A stretch of DNA of 64,000 nucleotides. Origin: JADJNW01 sp964526645. Lineage in GTDB: Bacteria; Bacteroidota; Bacteroidia; Chitinophagales; Saprospiraceae. The position numbers and the translations under genes were made by a program. The notes beneath the pieces are model-generated. The model was not told the origin of the DNA and made no database searches. It saw only the letters and a list, made by a program, of their open reading frames with translations. Location: NCBI GenBank assembly GCA_964526645.1, contig CAZGJN010000019.1, positions 1 through 64,000 of the forward strand, read 5' to 3'. Positions 44,762 to 54,288 of the stretch are shown here, one piece after another (position 1 is the first letter of the stretch; every line of letters begins with the position of its first letter).

Positions 44762-46672
44762 TCAATAGGCGCGTTCGTGTTTGTTTTCCATAAAATTGAT
44801 AAAAGAGCGATTGACCACCCGATTGCCACCAGGTGTTGGGTAATTCCCGGAAAAATACCAATCGCCATTGTTATCGGGGCAAGCGTTGCGCAAGCCTTCA
44901 ATCGTCTGAAAAATCACTTCCACTTTAGGTTTTATATCAGAAGGAGTGATAATTTTTGCAATCATTTGCGAGACTTCCTCGTATTTAAACAAATCGTAGA
45001 GCGCTGATACTTCGTTTTTGATTTCTTCTTTTGGCAGATGATCCTGAGCCTTGCACCGTTCATAAACTTCTTGTAATAAATGCGTCCTGCCTGTTTTTTT
45101 GAGCAGCGCCACTAATGCCTGAAAAGCTACAAAATCTTGCATAATAGACATATCAATGCCATAGCAATCGGGATACCGAATTTGGGGAGCGGAAGAGACG
45201 ATAATAATCTTTTTGGGGCGCAACCTTGCCACCAGTCGGACAATCGTGTCTCGCATGGTCGTGCCGCGCACGATAGAATCATCCAGTAGCACCAAGGTGT
45301 CTTTTTCATTTTCCACAATGCCATAAGTGACATCGTACACATGAGAAACCAACTCTCCGCGGTGCGATGTATCGGCAATAAAAGTGCGTAGTTTTTCATC
45401 TTTTACAACCAGCTTCTCAATGCGTGGGCGCAACTGTAGGATTTTTTTCAATTTTTTATGATCAAAATCCTTCACCTTGTTGATCTCCTCCAGATGCTTT
45501 TCAATTTTTTCCTGCTTTATTTCGTTGAGTTGCTTTTCTATTCCTTCCATCAAGCCAAAAAATGCTGCTTCTGCCGTGTTGGGTATAAAAGAAAAAACGG
45601 TATGTTTAAAATCATACTCAACAGCTTCCAGGACGGCGGTTGTCAATTGCTCGCCCAGTTTCTTTCGTTCCAGATAAATATCGCGGTCACTGCCGCGAGA
45701 GAAGTAAATGCGTTCGAAGGAGCAGGCTCGGCGTTCTTTGGATTCTGTGAAAGGTTTTTCATCCACTCGCCCATCGCGTTTCATGATAAGCACATGACCG
45801 GGGTCTATCTCTTTTACCTTAGAAATGTGGACATTAAAAGCTGTTTGAATAGCAGGGCGCTCTGAAGCGACCACCACTACATCCTCGTCTTTATAATAAA
45901 AAGCGGGTCGAATGCCGTTGGGATCGCGCATCACAAAGGCATCACCATGCCCCATCAATCCAGCCATGACATACCCTCCATCAAATTTCCTGCTGGCACG
46001 GCGCAGCAGGCGTTGCACATCCAGATTTTCGTAGATAAGGTCGTTAATTTGTATGCTATTGTAGCCATCGGGTTTGTACCAGGTATGGAGGCGCTCCACC
46101 TCATCGTCCAGGAAATGCCCTATTTTTTCTAAAACGGTTACCGTATCCGCCTTTCGGGTAGGATATTGCCCCAGATTGACCAATTCTTCAAAAAGCTCGT
46201 CTGTATTAGTAAGGTTAAAATTTCCAGCCAAGACCAAGTTTCGTGTAATCCAATTATTTTGACGCAGAAAAGGATGACAAGTATTGACAGAATTGTCGCC
46301 GTGAGTACCATACCGAAGATGCCCAAGCAGCAGTTCTCCCATAAAAGGCTTGTTTAATTTCAGCCAGGAAGTATCCTTGAGTTGCTGGGGTGTAAGGTCG
46401 TTGAAATACGCTTGCACATTAGCAAAAAGGTCATCTAAATAATTATTTGCTACACTTTTTTGAATATGAATATATTCTCTGCCTGGCGGCATTCCGATCT
46501 TGATTGTAGCAAGCCCTGCACCATCTTGCCCCCGATTTCGTTGTTTTTGTAGGAGCAGGCGCAATTTACTGAGCCCCCACATAGCCGTTCCGTATTTCTC
46601 ATAGTAATAATCCAAGGGTTTTAGCAGCCGAATCACGGCAACGCCGCATTCGTGCTTTATTTGGTCGCTCAT
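44762..46672 (-). CDS. Amidophosphoribosyltransferase-like protein (PurF-like, long form)
   Basis: A 636-residue protein. The N-terminus MSDQIKHECGVAVI has an 8-residue extension before C9, the presumed glutaminase nucleophile, like the cleaved propeptide of B. subtilis PurF. RGQDGAGLATIKIG and LLGHLRYGTHGDNS belong to the Ntn glutaminase domain; the PRTase loop is VLLDDSIVRGTTMRDT. It is ~130 residues longer than usual PurF, mainly through a charged Glu/Lys-rich helical insert (KQEKIEKHLEEINKVKDFDH) in the PRTase half. It catalyses, or derives from, the first step of purine synthesis. A promoter lies at 46696-46729. Confidence 0.85.
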   Translation of the reverse strand: MSDQIKHECGVAVIRLLKPLDYYYEKYGTAMWGLSKLRLLLQKQRNRGQDGAGLATIKIGMPPGREYIHIQKSVANNYLDDLFANVQAYFNDLTPQQLKDTSWLKLNKPFMGELLLGHLRYGTHGDNSVNTCHPFLRQNNWITRNLVLAGNFNLTNTDELFEELVNLGQYPTRKADTVTVLEKIGHFLDDEVERLHTWYKPDGYNSIQINDLIYENLDVQRLLRRASRKFDGGYVMAGLMGHGDAFVMRDPNGIRPAFYYKDEDVVVVASERPAIQTAFNVHISKVKEIDPGHVLIMKRDGRVDEKPFTESKERRACSFERIYFSRGSDRDIYLERKKLGEQLTTAVLEAVEYDFKHTVFSFIPNTAEAAFFGLMEGIEKQLNEIKQEKIEKHLEEINKVKDFDHKKLKKILQLRPRIEKLVVKDEKLRTFIADTSHRGELVSHVYDVTYGIVENEKDTLVLLDDSIVRGTTMRDTIVRLVARLRPKKIIIVSSAPQIRYPDCYGIDMSIMQDFVAFQALVALLKKTGRTHLLQEVYERCKAQDHLPKEEIKNEVSALYDLFKYEEVSQMIAKIITPSDIKPKVEVIFQTIEGLRNACPDNNGDWYFSGNYPTPGGNRVVNRSFINFMENKHERAY

Positions 46673-46695
46673 GCTTATTTATTCATTTGAAAGTG

Positions 46696-46729
46696 CAAAG
46701 GTAAAGGTAAAAAATGGTTTGAGGGCCAA
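46696..46729 (-). promoter_or_regulatory. Promoter of the PurF-like gene
   Basis: TACCTTTG (46703-46696, minus) matches TAnnTTTG, with an upstream TTG (46729-46727) 23 bases away. The element ends 23 bases before the ATG. Confidence 0.42.
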
Positions 46730-46779
46730 AGTTTTGTCCTTAAAAGTTAAATGTTTGTAGATCAATATTTACCTCTGTG

Positions 46780-49356
46780 TTAGTATTCGCCACCTTCTTT
46801 TTTTTCTTTCCCAAAAAGTTTTTTCCCCCAGAATTCTTTGAGCTTTTCCTGCTCCTGCTTTTCTTGTTTTCGGAGTTCTATTTTTTTCAAGCGGGCGGTG
46901 TATTCTTCCTCGGTTTCATTGCGTCTGCGGCGAGGCAGGTTATCCGATTCCAGGCTTACTTCTTGTTGAATAGGCGCATCTTCGTTTCTAAAAACGTTAA
47001 AAAGGCGCTGGAAGAAGTTTAGGCTATCTTGCCCCGTATCATTCACAAATACAGGCATTTCAGGCAAAAAATGTGGGCATTGCATCAATGCCAGGATGCT
47101 ATCTGGTGGTGGGGTGAATTGCCCCCAGCGATAATTTTTCAAAGCACTATCATTATTGACCTTGCGCATAAATCGCCCCCAGATCGGAAGCGCAGAATAG
47201 CCCCCCTGCCCAATGCGCGTACTGCGGAAATGCACCTGGGGTGTTTCTGCACCTACCCATACGCCCGCAACCACTTTGGGTGTAAAACCAAGAAACCAGC
47301 CATCCGAGTTATTTTGAGTCGTACCGGTTTTGCCGGCTATGGCATTGCCCAAGCCAAATTCGTACCGCAAGCGTCTGGCAGTACCACTATCCACAACGGC
47401 TTGCATCATTTTAATCATCATATCGGCATGATCGGGAGAAAGTAAAGGTGGCCCCATTCCTGGTTTTTTGAATTTCACCAGTACCTTCCCGTCAGCAGTT
47501 TCTATTCGATCCAAGTAGTGCAGATATGGTCTCCGCCCTCGGTTGGCAAAGGTACCGTACACCTGTACCATTTCTGTCAAAGATGCATCGGCAGTACCTA
47601 ATGCAATCGAAGGTTCTCTTGGGATAGTGCCTTCTATGCCCATAGCACGAGCAAGTTGCTTGACCGAATCAATCCCAGCACGCATTATAATTTCTACAGA
47701 AACTGCATTCACCGATTGGCTCAGTGCTCCTTCCATTGAGTAAACACCGCCATATTCGCCATTAGCATTGCGGGGACTCCAGTTGCGATATTGCGGATAA
47801 ACGACTTGCTCGTTGGAGGTGTATTCACAAGGGAGCATGCCATTTTGAAGAGCCGCAGCATACACAATCGGCTTGAAGGTGGAGCCTACCTGCCGACGCG
47901 CCTTGGCATGGTCATATTGAAAAAACTGATGGTCAATGCCGCCTACCCAAGCGAGTACAGAACCATTTTGAGGTTCCATTGCCAAGAAACCCGTATTGAG
48001 AATAGACAAATAGTACTTGATAGAATCCAAGGGACTCATTTCGCGCTCTTCTTCGCCATTTTCCCAATTGAAGACCCGCATGGTAATAGGCGTTTCAAAT
48101 ATCTGTTTGATTTTTGATTCCGATAAGCCTTTCGCTTTCAGCGCTTTGTAGCGATCTGAGCGCTTCATCACATTTTCCAGAATTTTTTCTTCCTCCCAGG
48201 GCACAGCTCGTCCCTTCCAGTTTTCATAAAACTGCTGCTGGAGTTTTGGCATGTGTTCCTGCACAGCTTCTTCCGCATAGCGCTGCATCCGGCTATTGAT
48301 AGTAGTATATATTTTCAAGCCATCGGTGTACAAATTGTAAGCTGAGCCATCTGGTTTTTTATAATCTTTCAAAATTTCCTCTAGCTCCAATCGGAGGTGT
48401 TCTCTAAAATAAGTTGCCAAGCCCTCGTTGTGTCCTTCTTTGAAATAACGCACTTGCAGAGGTAACTGGCGAAGAGAATCACATGCTGCCTGGGATAGAT
48501 AACCGTATTTCATCATTTGCCCCAGTACCACATTGCGCCGCTTGAGGGCATTTTCAGGATGCCTTGTCGGATTATAGAGGGTATTTCCTTTGAGCATACC
48601 CACCAGCACAGCAGCATCTTCGGTGCGAAGCCTCTTGGGAGCAGTGCCAAAATAACGCTGCGCCGCCACTTTGATCCCGTAGATATTTTCACCAAAAGGA
48701 ACAGTATTGAGGTAAAGATGAAGTAATTCCTCTTTGGTATAAGTGCGCTCCAATCGTCTTGCGGTGTAGGTTTCTCGCATTTTATTGAGTAGCGTAGAAA
48801 ACAACCAGTAGCGCTTGCGCGGGAAGAGGTTTTTTGCAAGTTGTTGGCTGAGGGTACTGCCGCCGCCCGCGGAGTCATCCATCAGTAGGATAGATTTTAC
48901 GAGTACGCGCATCCAGGCTCGCAGGTCAATGCCCCGGTGTTCAAAAAAGCGGGCATCTTCTGTGGCTACTAATGCTTGAATGACCGATGGCGGAATTTCT
49001 TCCATGCTGGCATTCACTCTGTTTTGGATGTAATATTTTCCCAATATGACTTTGTCGGCAGCATAGACAACGGAAGCATTATAATTTCTTATTGCTCTTA
49101 GATCAGCATAAGTGGGTAGCTTGCCGAAAGCCCCCAGATATACCAAAATTGCCAGAAGTACCAGCATCAATGAACCGGCTACACCCGTCAAAAATCCCCA
49201 TTTCAGCAGTTTTTTGCGATTGTCCGGCTTTTTCAACCAGTTTTTTGCGCGCGCAACAAAAATCGGGGTTTGTTCTCTTACAAATCTTGCCGCACTATTC
49301 ACCTTTTGCTTAAAAAAATCGAGAACTGAAGTTTTTTGCACTGTCATCTTCAACAT
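46780..49356 (-). CDS. Penicillin-binding protein 1A (bifunctional transglycosylase/transpeptidase)
   Basis: An 858-residue class A PBP. One membrane anchor (LLKWGFLTGVAGSLMLVLLAILVYLGAFG) follows a Lys/Arg-rich cytoplasmic tail. The glycosyltransferase domain contains ATEDARFFEHRGID and GGGSTLSQQLAKNLF; the transpeptidase has S-x-x-K in VGSTFKPIVY, SxN as SQSVNAVSVE and KTG in AGKTGTTQNNSDGWF. The C-terminus is very Lys/Glu-rich. It synthesises and crosslinks peptidoglycan. It lies upstream of the PurF-like gene on the minus strand with 107 bp between. Confidence 0.94.
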   Translation of the reverse strand: MLKMTVQKTSVLDFFKQKVNSAARFVREQTPIFVARAKNWLKKPDNRKKLLKWGFLTGVAGSLMLVLLAILVYLGAFGKLPTYADLRAIRNYNASVVYAADKVILGKYYIQNRVNASMEEIPPSVIQALVATEDARFFEHRGIDLRAWMRVLVKSILLMDDSAGGGSTLSQQLAKNLFPRKRYWLFSTLLNKMRETYTARRLERTYTKEELLHLYLNTVPFGENIYGIKVAAQRYFGTAPKRLRTEDAAVLVGMLKGNTLYNPTRHPENALKRRNVVLGQMMKYGYLSQAACDSLRQLPLQVRYFKEGHNEGLATYFREHLRLELEEILKDYKKPDGSAYNLYTDGLKIYTTINSRMQRYAEEAVQEHMPKLQQQFYENWKGRAVPWEEEKILENVMKRSDRYKALKAKGLSESKIKQIFETPITMRVFNWENGEEEREMSPLDSIKYYLSILNTGFLAMEPQNGSVLAWVGGIDHQFFQYDHAKARRQVGSTFKPIVYAAALQNGMLPCEYTSNEQVVYPQYRNWSPRNANGEYGGVYSMEGALSQSVNAVSVEIIMRAGIDSVKQLARAMGIEGTIPREPSIALGTADASLTEMVQVYGTFANRGRRPYLHYLDRIETADGKVLVKFKKPGMGPPLLSPDHADMMIKMMQAVVDSGTARRLRYEFGLGNAIAGKTGTTQNNSDGWFLGFTPKVVAGVWVGAETPQVHFRSTRIGQGGYSALPIWGRFMRKVNNDSALKNYRWGQFTPPPDSILALMQCPHFLPEMPVFVNDTGQDSLNFFQRLFNVFRNEDAPIQQEVSLESDNLPRRRRNETEEEYTARLKKIELRKQEKQEQEKLKEFWGKKLFGKEKKEGGEY

Positions 49357-49518
49357 TCTTTAACATCAGTAACCTTGAACGATAGAAACGTATTTCATAT
49401 TTTGTTTAAAAAAAAACAAGAAGGCTAAATTTAAAACAAAAAAGTTTAAATAAGTTTGTTTATCTGCTTTTTTCGACGAATATCTTTCTAATTATCACGC
49501 TTATAGCTGCCTTTTTCT

Positions 49519-49556
49519 AAAAAAAGAGCGTACAAAAAAGTGCTTTTTGTACGCTC
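49519..49556 (-). terminator. Terminator of the amidohydrolase operon
   Basis: GAGCGTACAAAA (49526-49537) pairs with TTTTGTACGCTC (49545-49556) and TTTTTTT follows on the minus strand. It lies 23 bp after the stop of the last amidohydrolase gene. Confidence 0.85.
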
Positions 49557-49578
49557 CCAACAGGGTGCCGTGCCAGCC

Positions 49579-50874
49579 CTATTTTTGTGCGCCTGGTACG
49601 CGATTCAAAAACTCTTTGTACAACTGGATATGTCGGCTATCCATTGGCACATGCCACCCTTCAATAAACACATGCTGAATTTGCGTTTTGGTCTCGAATG
49701 GATCGCCTGTAGCCACAAACAAAGTCGCGCTTTTTCCTACTTCAAGAGAACCTAACTTATCCGCCACGCCAAATATTTCGGCAGGCGTAATGGTCACTGC
49801 TTTGAGCGCCGCCACTTTATCCATGCCATAAGCCACAGCAAAACCAGCGTGAAAAGGCAGATTGCGCGCATTTTCAGAATTGTTGCTACGGATAGCCACT
49901 TTCACGCCAGCCTGGTGCATCAACCCTGGATTAGCATAGGCTTTGTCGTAGCGGTCAGAGACCCGCGTAGGAACGGCGATGACAGGTCCGGTGATCACAG
50001 GAATATTGGCTTTTGCCAATTTGTCCGCGACACGCCAACCCTCATTCACTCCCGTAAAAACCACTTTCTTGATTTTTTTATCCTGCACCCAGCGGATAGC
50101 CGATTCAATATCATTGTAGCGATTGACTTCCAACAGGAGGGTCGCCTCTCCCTGCACAAGGGGTTTTAGTGCTTCCATTTCAGGATTGTAGGCAGGTTTG
50201 GTGCCAGCGGAGTCTATTTTTGCGTAAAGTACTGCCTGATCCCAGATTTCATTGAGCCGCTTGAGCAGTTTTTCTTCTTCTTTTTTCAAATCTTCCTCTG
50301 ATCGTGTATCCCCAAATGGACGACGACGAACCGCAGGATAATTCATCACCACACCTTTGAAGCCGGCGTACATTTGATCTGGCGTATAGCCCACTAAATT
50401 AATCAGCGCAGCGGTGCCTGGAAACAACCCCCCTGTAGGAGCGGCAAGTACAGTAGTGACCCCATCTACTCGCGTAACCGGAATGGCCGTAGCGTTGGGA
50501 TTTACTGCCGTCAGTGCCTGCATTTGTGGTGTAAAATCGCCGATTTCGTCGTGATCCACAGTGATAGATACCGCACCTATTTCTGATAAGCCAAGCGTCG
50601 TACCGCCATCAATCATACCCGGATAAATAAACATACCCTTGCAATCCAACACTTTGGCATTAGCCGGAATGGTCACATTAGCGCCAAGCGCGGTTATTTT
50701 GCCATCCTGAATGACCAAGGTGCCTTGAACGGTTCCTTTTGTGACGGTTTCAATCGTGGCATTTGTAAGGGCAAAAATACCCTTTTCTGCCTTTTCGACA
50801 ATCTGCGCCTGAAGGGACAGTGTTAGCGCCATCAACGCAAAAATGGAACAATAAAACTTTGCAATATATTTCAT
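49579..50874 (-). CDS. Amidohydrolase-like protein lacking metal ligands (third gene of trio)
   Basis: A 431-residue exported protein (signal YCSIFALMALTLSLQAQ). Its fold matches imidazolonepropionase-like amidohydrolases: beta-sandwich LVIQDGKITALGANVTIP, the YPGMIDGGTTLGL strand, and EIFGVADKLGSLEVGKSATLFV at the end. The HxH pair of the active family is replaced (residues 89-92 read DGGT), and the later His ligands in the paralogue's HCHSYRADE and FQHVNEGF segments read LEVNRYNDIE and FTGVNEGW here. A hydrolytic role is therefore unlikely. Gene order is minus strand, 30 bp after the intact paralogue. Confidence 0.82.
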   Translation of the reverse strand: MKYIAKFYCSIFALMALTLSLQAQIVEKAEKGIFALTNATIETVTKGTVQGTLVIQDGKITALGANVTIPANAKVLDCKGMFIYPGMIDGGTTLGLSEIGAVSITVDHDEIGDFTPQMQALTAVNPNATAIPVTRVDGVTTVLAAPTGGLFPGTAALINLVGYTPDQMYAGFKGVVMNYPAVRRRPFGDTRSEEDLKKEEEKLLKRLNEIWDQAVLYAKIDSAGTKPAYNPEMEALKPLVQGEATLLLEVNRYNDIESAIRWVQDKKIKKVVFTGVNEGWRVADKLAKANIPVITGPVIAVPTRVSDRYDKAYANPGLMHQAGVKVAIRSNNSENARNLPFHAGFAVAYGMDKVAALKAVTITPAEIFGVADKLGSLEVGKSATLFVATGDPFETKTQIQHVFIEGWHVPMDSRHIQLYKEFLNRVPGAQK

Positions 50875-50904
50875 AACAACAATTGCTTTTTAAAATTTTA
50901 AAAA

Positions 50905-52281
50905 TCAGTCTTTTTTCTCTTCTTCAAAAGCGCCAAATAAATGCTCCCAGACCCCCTGCATACAGCGATCTTCAGCATGTTTATCTTCCATAAAAAAGGC
51001 AGGGAAAGCCTCTTCCGGGTTCACATCCATGCGCATGTCGTCTGGGTTTTTGTTGATGTCAAAATAAACGATACCGTCCACAATCGTTTTTTGTGGCACG
51101 CCATAAATGGAGAGCGGATGATTTTTAAAAATAGCGATGTCGGCTTCTTTACCTACTTCGATGGAGCCAATCCGATCCGCAACGCCGAGTTGTTTTGCCG
51201 GGTTAATTGTAATCAATGCCAGTGCCTCATCGTCTGTCAATCCTCCATAACGCTGAGTTTTAGCAGCCTGGTGATACAAATGGCGGATATAATCGCCGGA
51301 ATCCGAATTGATGGAAGTAACAACCCCGTTTTTCACCAAAATAGCAGCATTGAAGGCGGTTGAATAATAGACTTCAAATTTATAAGCCCACCAATCGGCA
51401 AAAACAGAAGCGCCCGCGCCAAATGCAGCCAATTCCGGCGCGACTTTGAAGCCTTCATTGACGTGCTGGAAACAAAGTTTTTTTACACCAAAATCTTTAC
51501 AAACATTCAGAAGCATGTAAATTTCGTCAGCGCGATAGGAATGGCAATGGATGATAATATCGCCCTTCAGGATGTCTGCCATTGTTTCCAGGCGACTATC
51601 GTATTGTGGCGGCACAGCATTCGGGTTTGTTGCTTTTTGGCTATTATAAGTTGCCCAAGCCTCCATGTATTTTTTACCCTCCTCAAAGGCTTTGCGGATG
51701 ACAAATTCCACGCCCATACGCGTACGCGGCACGATATTTCTTCCTTCTCCATGTACCCGCATGGGATTTTCGCCGAGTGCAAATTTGATGGTACGCGGCG
51801 CGCCTTGCATACGCAGGTCTTCGGGATTCGTAGTGCCCCAGCGATGTTTGATTGTTTCGCATTGCCCCCCAATGGCATTGGCAGAACCGTGCATAGCATG
51901 AGAAACAGTGCATCCGCCCGCCAGTGCGCGATAAACGGAAATATCAAATGGGTCAAGCGCATCGCCCGTCCAAACCTCAGCCGTAACCGGATTCGTTGCT
52001 TCGTTGACAGCATCAATGGCGATATGCGAATGCGCATCAATAATGCCAGGCATGACAAATAACCCAGTAGCATCTACGACCTCCACGCCTACTGGTGCAG
52101 CGATATTTTTATCAATTTTGGTGATTTTACCTTTCTGGATCAGTACATCTGTATTTTGTAGCGTGCCTTTTGTAATCGTCAGCACGGTGCCATTCTTGAT
52201 CAAAAGATCGCCCGTTTTGGACTGCGCAAAAGATAGCACCCCAACAAGCAAGGCAGCAAAAAGAGAAAGATATTTATTCAT
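50905..52281 (-). CDS. Amidohydrolase family protein, active-site residues intact
   Basis: A 458-residue exported protein (signal MNKYLSLFAALLVGVLSFAQ) of the imidazolonepropionase-like amidohydrolase group. The metal ligands are present: H84-S-H86 in IDAHSHIA, H245/H247 in IIHCHSYRADE, H273 in FQHVNEGF and D327 in NSDSGD. It should be a periplasmic zinc or bimetal hydrolase acting on cyclic amide, dipeptide or similar bonds; the substrate is unknown. It is the middle gene of three paralogues on the minus strand (55 bp and 30 bp gaps). Confidence 0.88.
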   Translation of the reverse strand: MNKYLSLFAALLVGVLSFAQSKTGDLLIKNGTVLTITKGTLQNTDVLIQKGKITKIDKNIAAPVGVEVVDATGLFVMPGIIDAHSHIAIDAVNEATNPVTAEVWTGDALDPFDISVYRALAGGCTVSHAMHGSANAIGGQCETIKHRWGTTNPEDLRMQGAPRTIKFALGENPMRVHGEGRNIVPRTRMGVEFVIRKAFEEGKKYMEAWATYNSQKATNPNAVPPQYDSRLETMADILKGDIIIHCHSYRADEIYMLLNVCKDFGVKKLCFQHVNEGFKVAPELAAFGAGASVFADWWAYKFEVYYSTAFNAAILVKNGVVTSINSDSGDYIRHLYHQAAKTQRYGGLTDDEALALITINPAKQLGVADRIGSIEVGKEADIAIFKNHPLSIYGVPQKTIVDGIVYFDINKNPDDMRMDVNPEEAFPAFFMEDKHAEDRCMQGVWEHLFGAFEEEKKD

Positions 52282-52336
52282 TTGAATCGAATTTTATGCG
52301 TTAGAAAAAAAGGAGCGGCAGCATGCTGCCATAGGA

Positions 52337-54055
52337 TCATTTGGGTTTGCGAGTGCCTTCTATCTGAAAGCTACCGTTAGAACCAGCATCTATCAAGCCT
52401 TCAAATGTATCACCATCAATTTTTAAATCGTACTCAACTGTGACCATGCCGCCATCAATTTCAAAAGTAACATTGAAAATTAATTGATTACCAATCAGTT
52501 GCGGGTTAGCAATTTTAGCAACCTGCCCAGTCAGCGGATTGGAAACCGAACCTGACAGCGCGCCACCTTCTTGACTAATTTCGATAGAACCTTCCATCGT
52601 TTGCCCTTCTACGCTTACCGAATACAACCAAGCGCCACCAATTTTAGCGGGTGCAGCTGTTGAATCAGCAGGCTTTTTAGCTGGAGGCGCTTCATATTCG
52701 TATAAATTACCCTCCACAAAAACGTAGCGAATATTTGATTTTTCATCGAAATATGATTTATCCGTAACCACAAGGTTGGCGATTTTACCTTTTTCAATTG
52801 TGCCCATCATGGCGGATAAACCAAGCATTTTAGCGGGATTAGTTGTCAGTGCGGCAAGGGCAGTTGTTTCACTCAATCCATTTTCTATCATCTTGCGCAG
52901 GTTGTCGCGGATATCTGTTGATTTGGCATTCATGACAGAAAAGCCAAACTCGATCCCTTTCTTTTCAAAAACGCTTGCTTGAGCCATATACTTTCTCATT
53001 TCTTCGGCACGGCGCTTTTCGAGCATTTCCACTTCTTTGTCGGTGATAGAAGGCGTAGCTTTTTCATCCTTCTTTTTCTCGTCTTTCTTTTTTTCTTTTG
53101 GCAATTCCAGTGCCAGGAAAACCGGTATATTTTTGGTTTTGACCATATCTACTACGTCCCAGCCTTGCTGTACATTTGCCAATACAAGCGAAAACTTTAG
53201 ATCATTTTGGAGTACAAATACCCGATGGATAGATTTCAAATCATTTGCTGCAAAAAATACGGGTTGCTTTTTTTCAAGAACAGGATAAAATGCCTGCAAA
53301 GCGCGATCAACGTTGGGGCGAGCCAAGCCTGCAGGATTTTTGGCATACATCGCCTCGTGTGCTTTGGCTTGTTCGGCGCGTTTGTGCAGTTCTCTCCACT
53401 TCGACATAACAGCGATAACCGTAGATGGATATACCCTGCTGGAACCTGTCAGTTGGCTAAAAAAAGAGGTTTGGTTACGAAGGATCATTTGGTCTGGCGA
53501 ATCACCATGTAATAGTACGATTGCCCCTGTGCCGGGCAGCATGTTGCCACGAGGCACCACATGCGCTGCTGTGAAGCCCGCTTTGCGCAACTCTTCGATA
53601 CTCTTATCTTTTGGGTTCAATACATCCTTCACCTGTCGTTCTGGTACAATACCAGCCATTTCATTGGAAGGATTACCTACATCCACACTTGACTGCTGAG
53701 CCTGCCCTGGTCTGCCTTGCCCGCCGCCCTGCTGCCCTTGCGCGGGTTCGGGGCGAGGAATACCCGTGTGAGACAAACCATCAATAAAGCCAGCATAAAC
53801 ATACATAGAGTCTGCCGGAATCACCTTGGCATCCGGCGGAATCTTGATATCTTTGCCCACTTCTTGGATCAATCCATTCTTGATGATCACTGTGCCAAGT
53901 GCAATAAGCTGTCCTGGTTTTTGAACGATGTTTACATTTTTGATAGCAAAAGTTTTCGTGACGGGTGAAAACAAGGGATCACTGTCCTGCCCCAAAAGAG
54001 GGATGGTAGCCGTCAGGAATAAAGCCCACAGAAACAATAGTGAGTGTTTTTTCAT
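52337..54055 (-). CDS. Amidohydrolase-like protein with C-terminal extension, ligands degenerate (first gene of trio)
   Basis: A ~572-residue exported protein (signal MKKHSLLFLWALFLTATIPLLG). The amidohydrolase fold is recognisable (TVIIKNGLIQEVGKDIKIPPD, YAGFIDGLSHTGI, MLGLSAMMGTIEKGKIANLVVTD), but only one His remains in the first motif (GLSHTG) and the later His ligands are absent. A Pro/Gln/Gly-rich loop (QGQQGGGQGRPGQAQQ) and a Lys/Glu-rich segment interrupt it. The last ~100 residues form an extra beta domain (GAWLYSVSVEGQTMEGSIEI). A start at 54064 is also possible. It heads the three-gene unit. Confidence 0.82.
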   Translation of the reverse strand: MKKHSLLFLWALFLTATIPLLGQDSDPLFSPVTKTFAIKNVNIVQKPGQLIALGTVIIKNGLIQEVGKDIKIPPDAKVIPADSMYVYAGFIDGLSHTGIPRPEPAQGQQGGGQGRPGQAQQSSVDVGNPSNEMAGIVPERQVKDVLNPKDKSIEELRKAGFTAAHVVPRGNMLPGTGAIVLLHGDSPDQMILRNQTSFFSQLTGSSRVYPSTVIAVMSKWRELHKRAEQAKAHEAMYAKNPAGLARPNVDRALQAFYPVLEKKQPVFFAANDLKSIHRVFVLQNDLKFSLVLANVQQGWDVVDMVKTKNIPVFLALELPKEKKKDEKKKDEKATPSITDKEVEMLEKRRAEEMRKYMAQASVFEKKGIEFGFSVMNAKSTDIRDNLRKMIENGLSETTALAALTTNPAKMLGLSAMMGTIEKGKIANLVVTDKSYFDEKSNIRYVFVEGNLYEYEAPPAKKPADSTAAPAKIGGAWLYSVSVEGQTMEGSIEISQEGGALSGSVSNPLTGQVAKIANPQLIGNQLIFNVTFEIDGGMVTVEYDLKIDGDTFEGLIDAGSNGSFQIEGTRKPK

Positions 54056-54126
54056 TGTTGTCATCAATTTTACTGAAGAAGTGATTTTGATTGTATTTCT
54101 AAAGCAAATCAAAAAAGCGCAAAAAA

Positions 54127-54134
54127 CAAAATTA
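54127..54134 (-). promoter_or_regulatory. Possible -7 element for the amidohydrolase operon
   Basis: TAATTTTG on the minus strand fits TAnnTTTG and lies ~72 bases upstream of the first amidohydrolase ATG. No TTG at the normal -33 spacing. Confidence 0.3.
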
Positions 54135-54288
54135 GGAAATCAATTGGCTTTTCAGAATAAAAATGCAATCGTTAACATGCTGCGCAATCCTGTTTGTAAG
54201 ACATACAAAAGGCGATATTTTTTTCAGTCGGCAAAAGTTTTCTAAAACCAGATAAATGAATATTTTGCCTTTGCAAACGATTTGCAAA

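Noticed and set aside
51463..52062. 199-codon + strand frame inside the intact amidohydrolase
   Set aside because: It is antisense to a protein with a complete family signature; Cys-, His- and Phe-rich composition is typical of a shadow frame.
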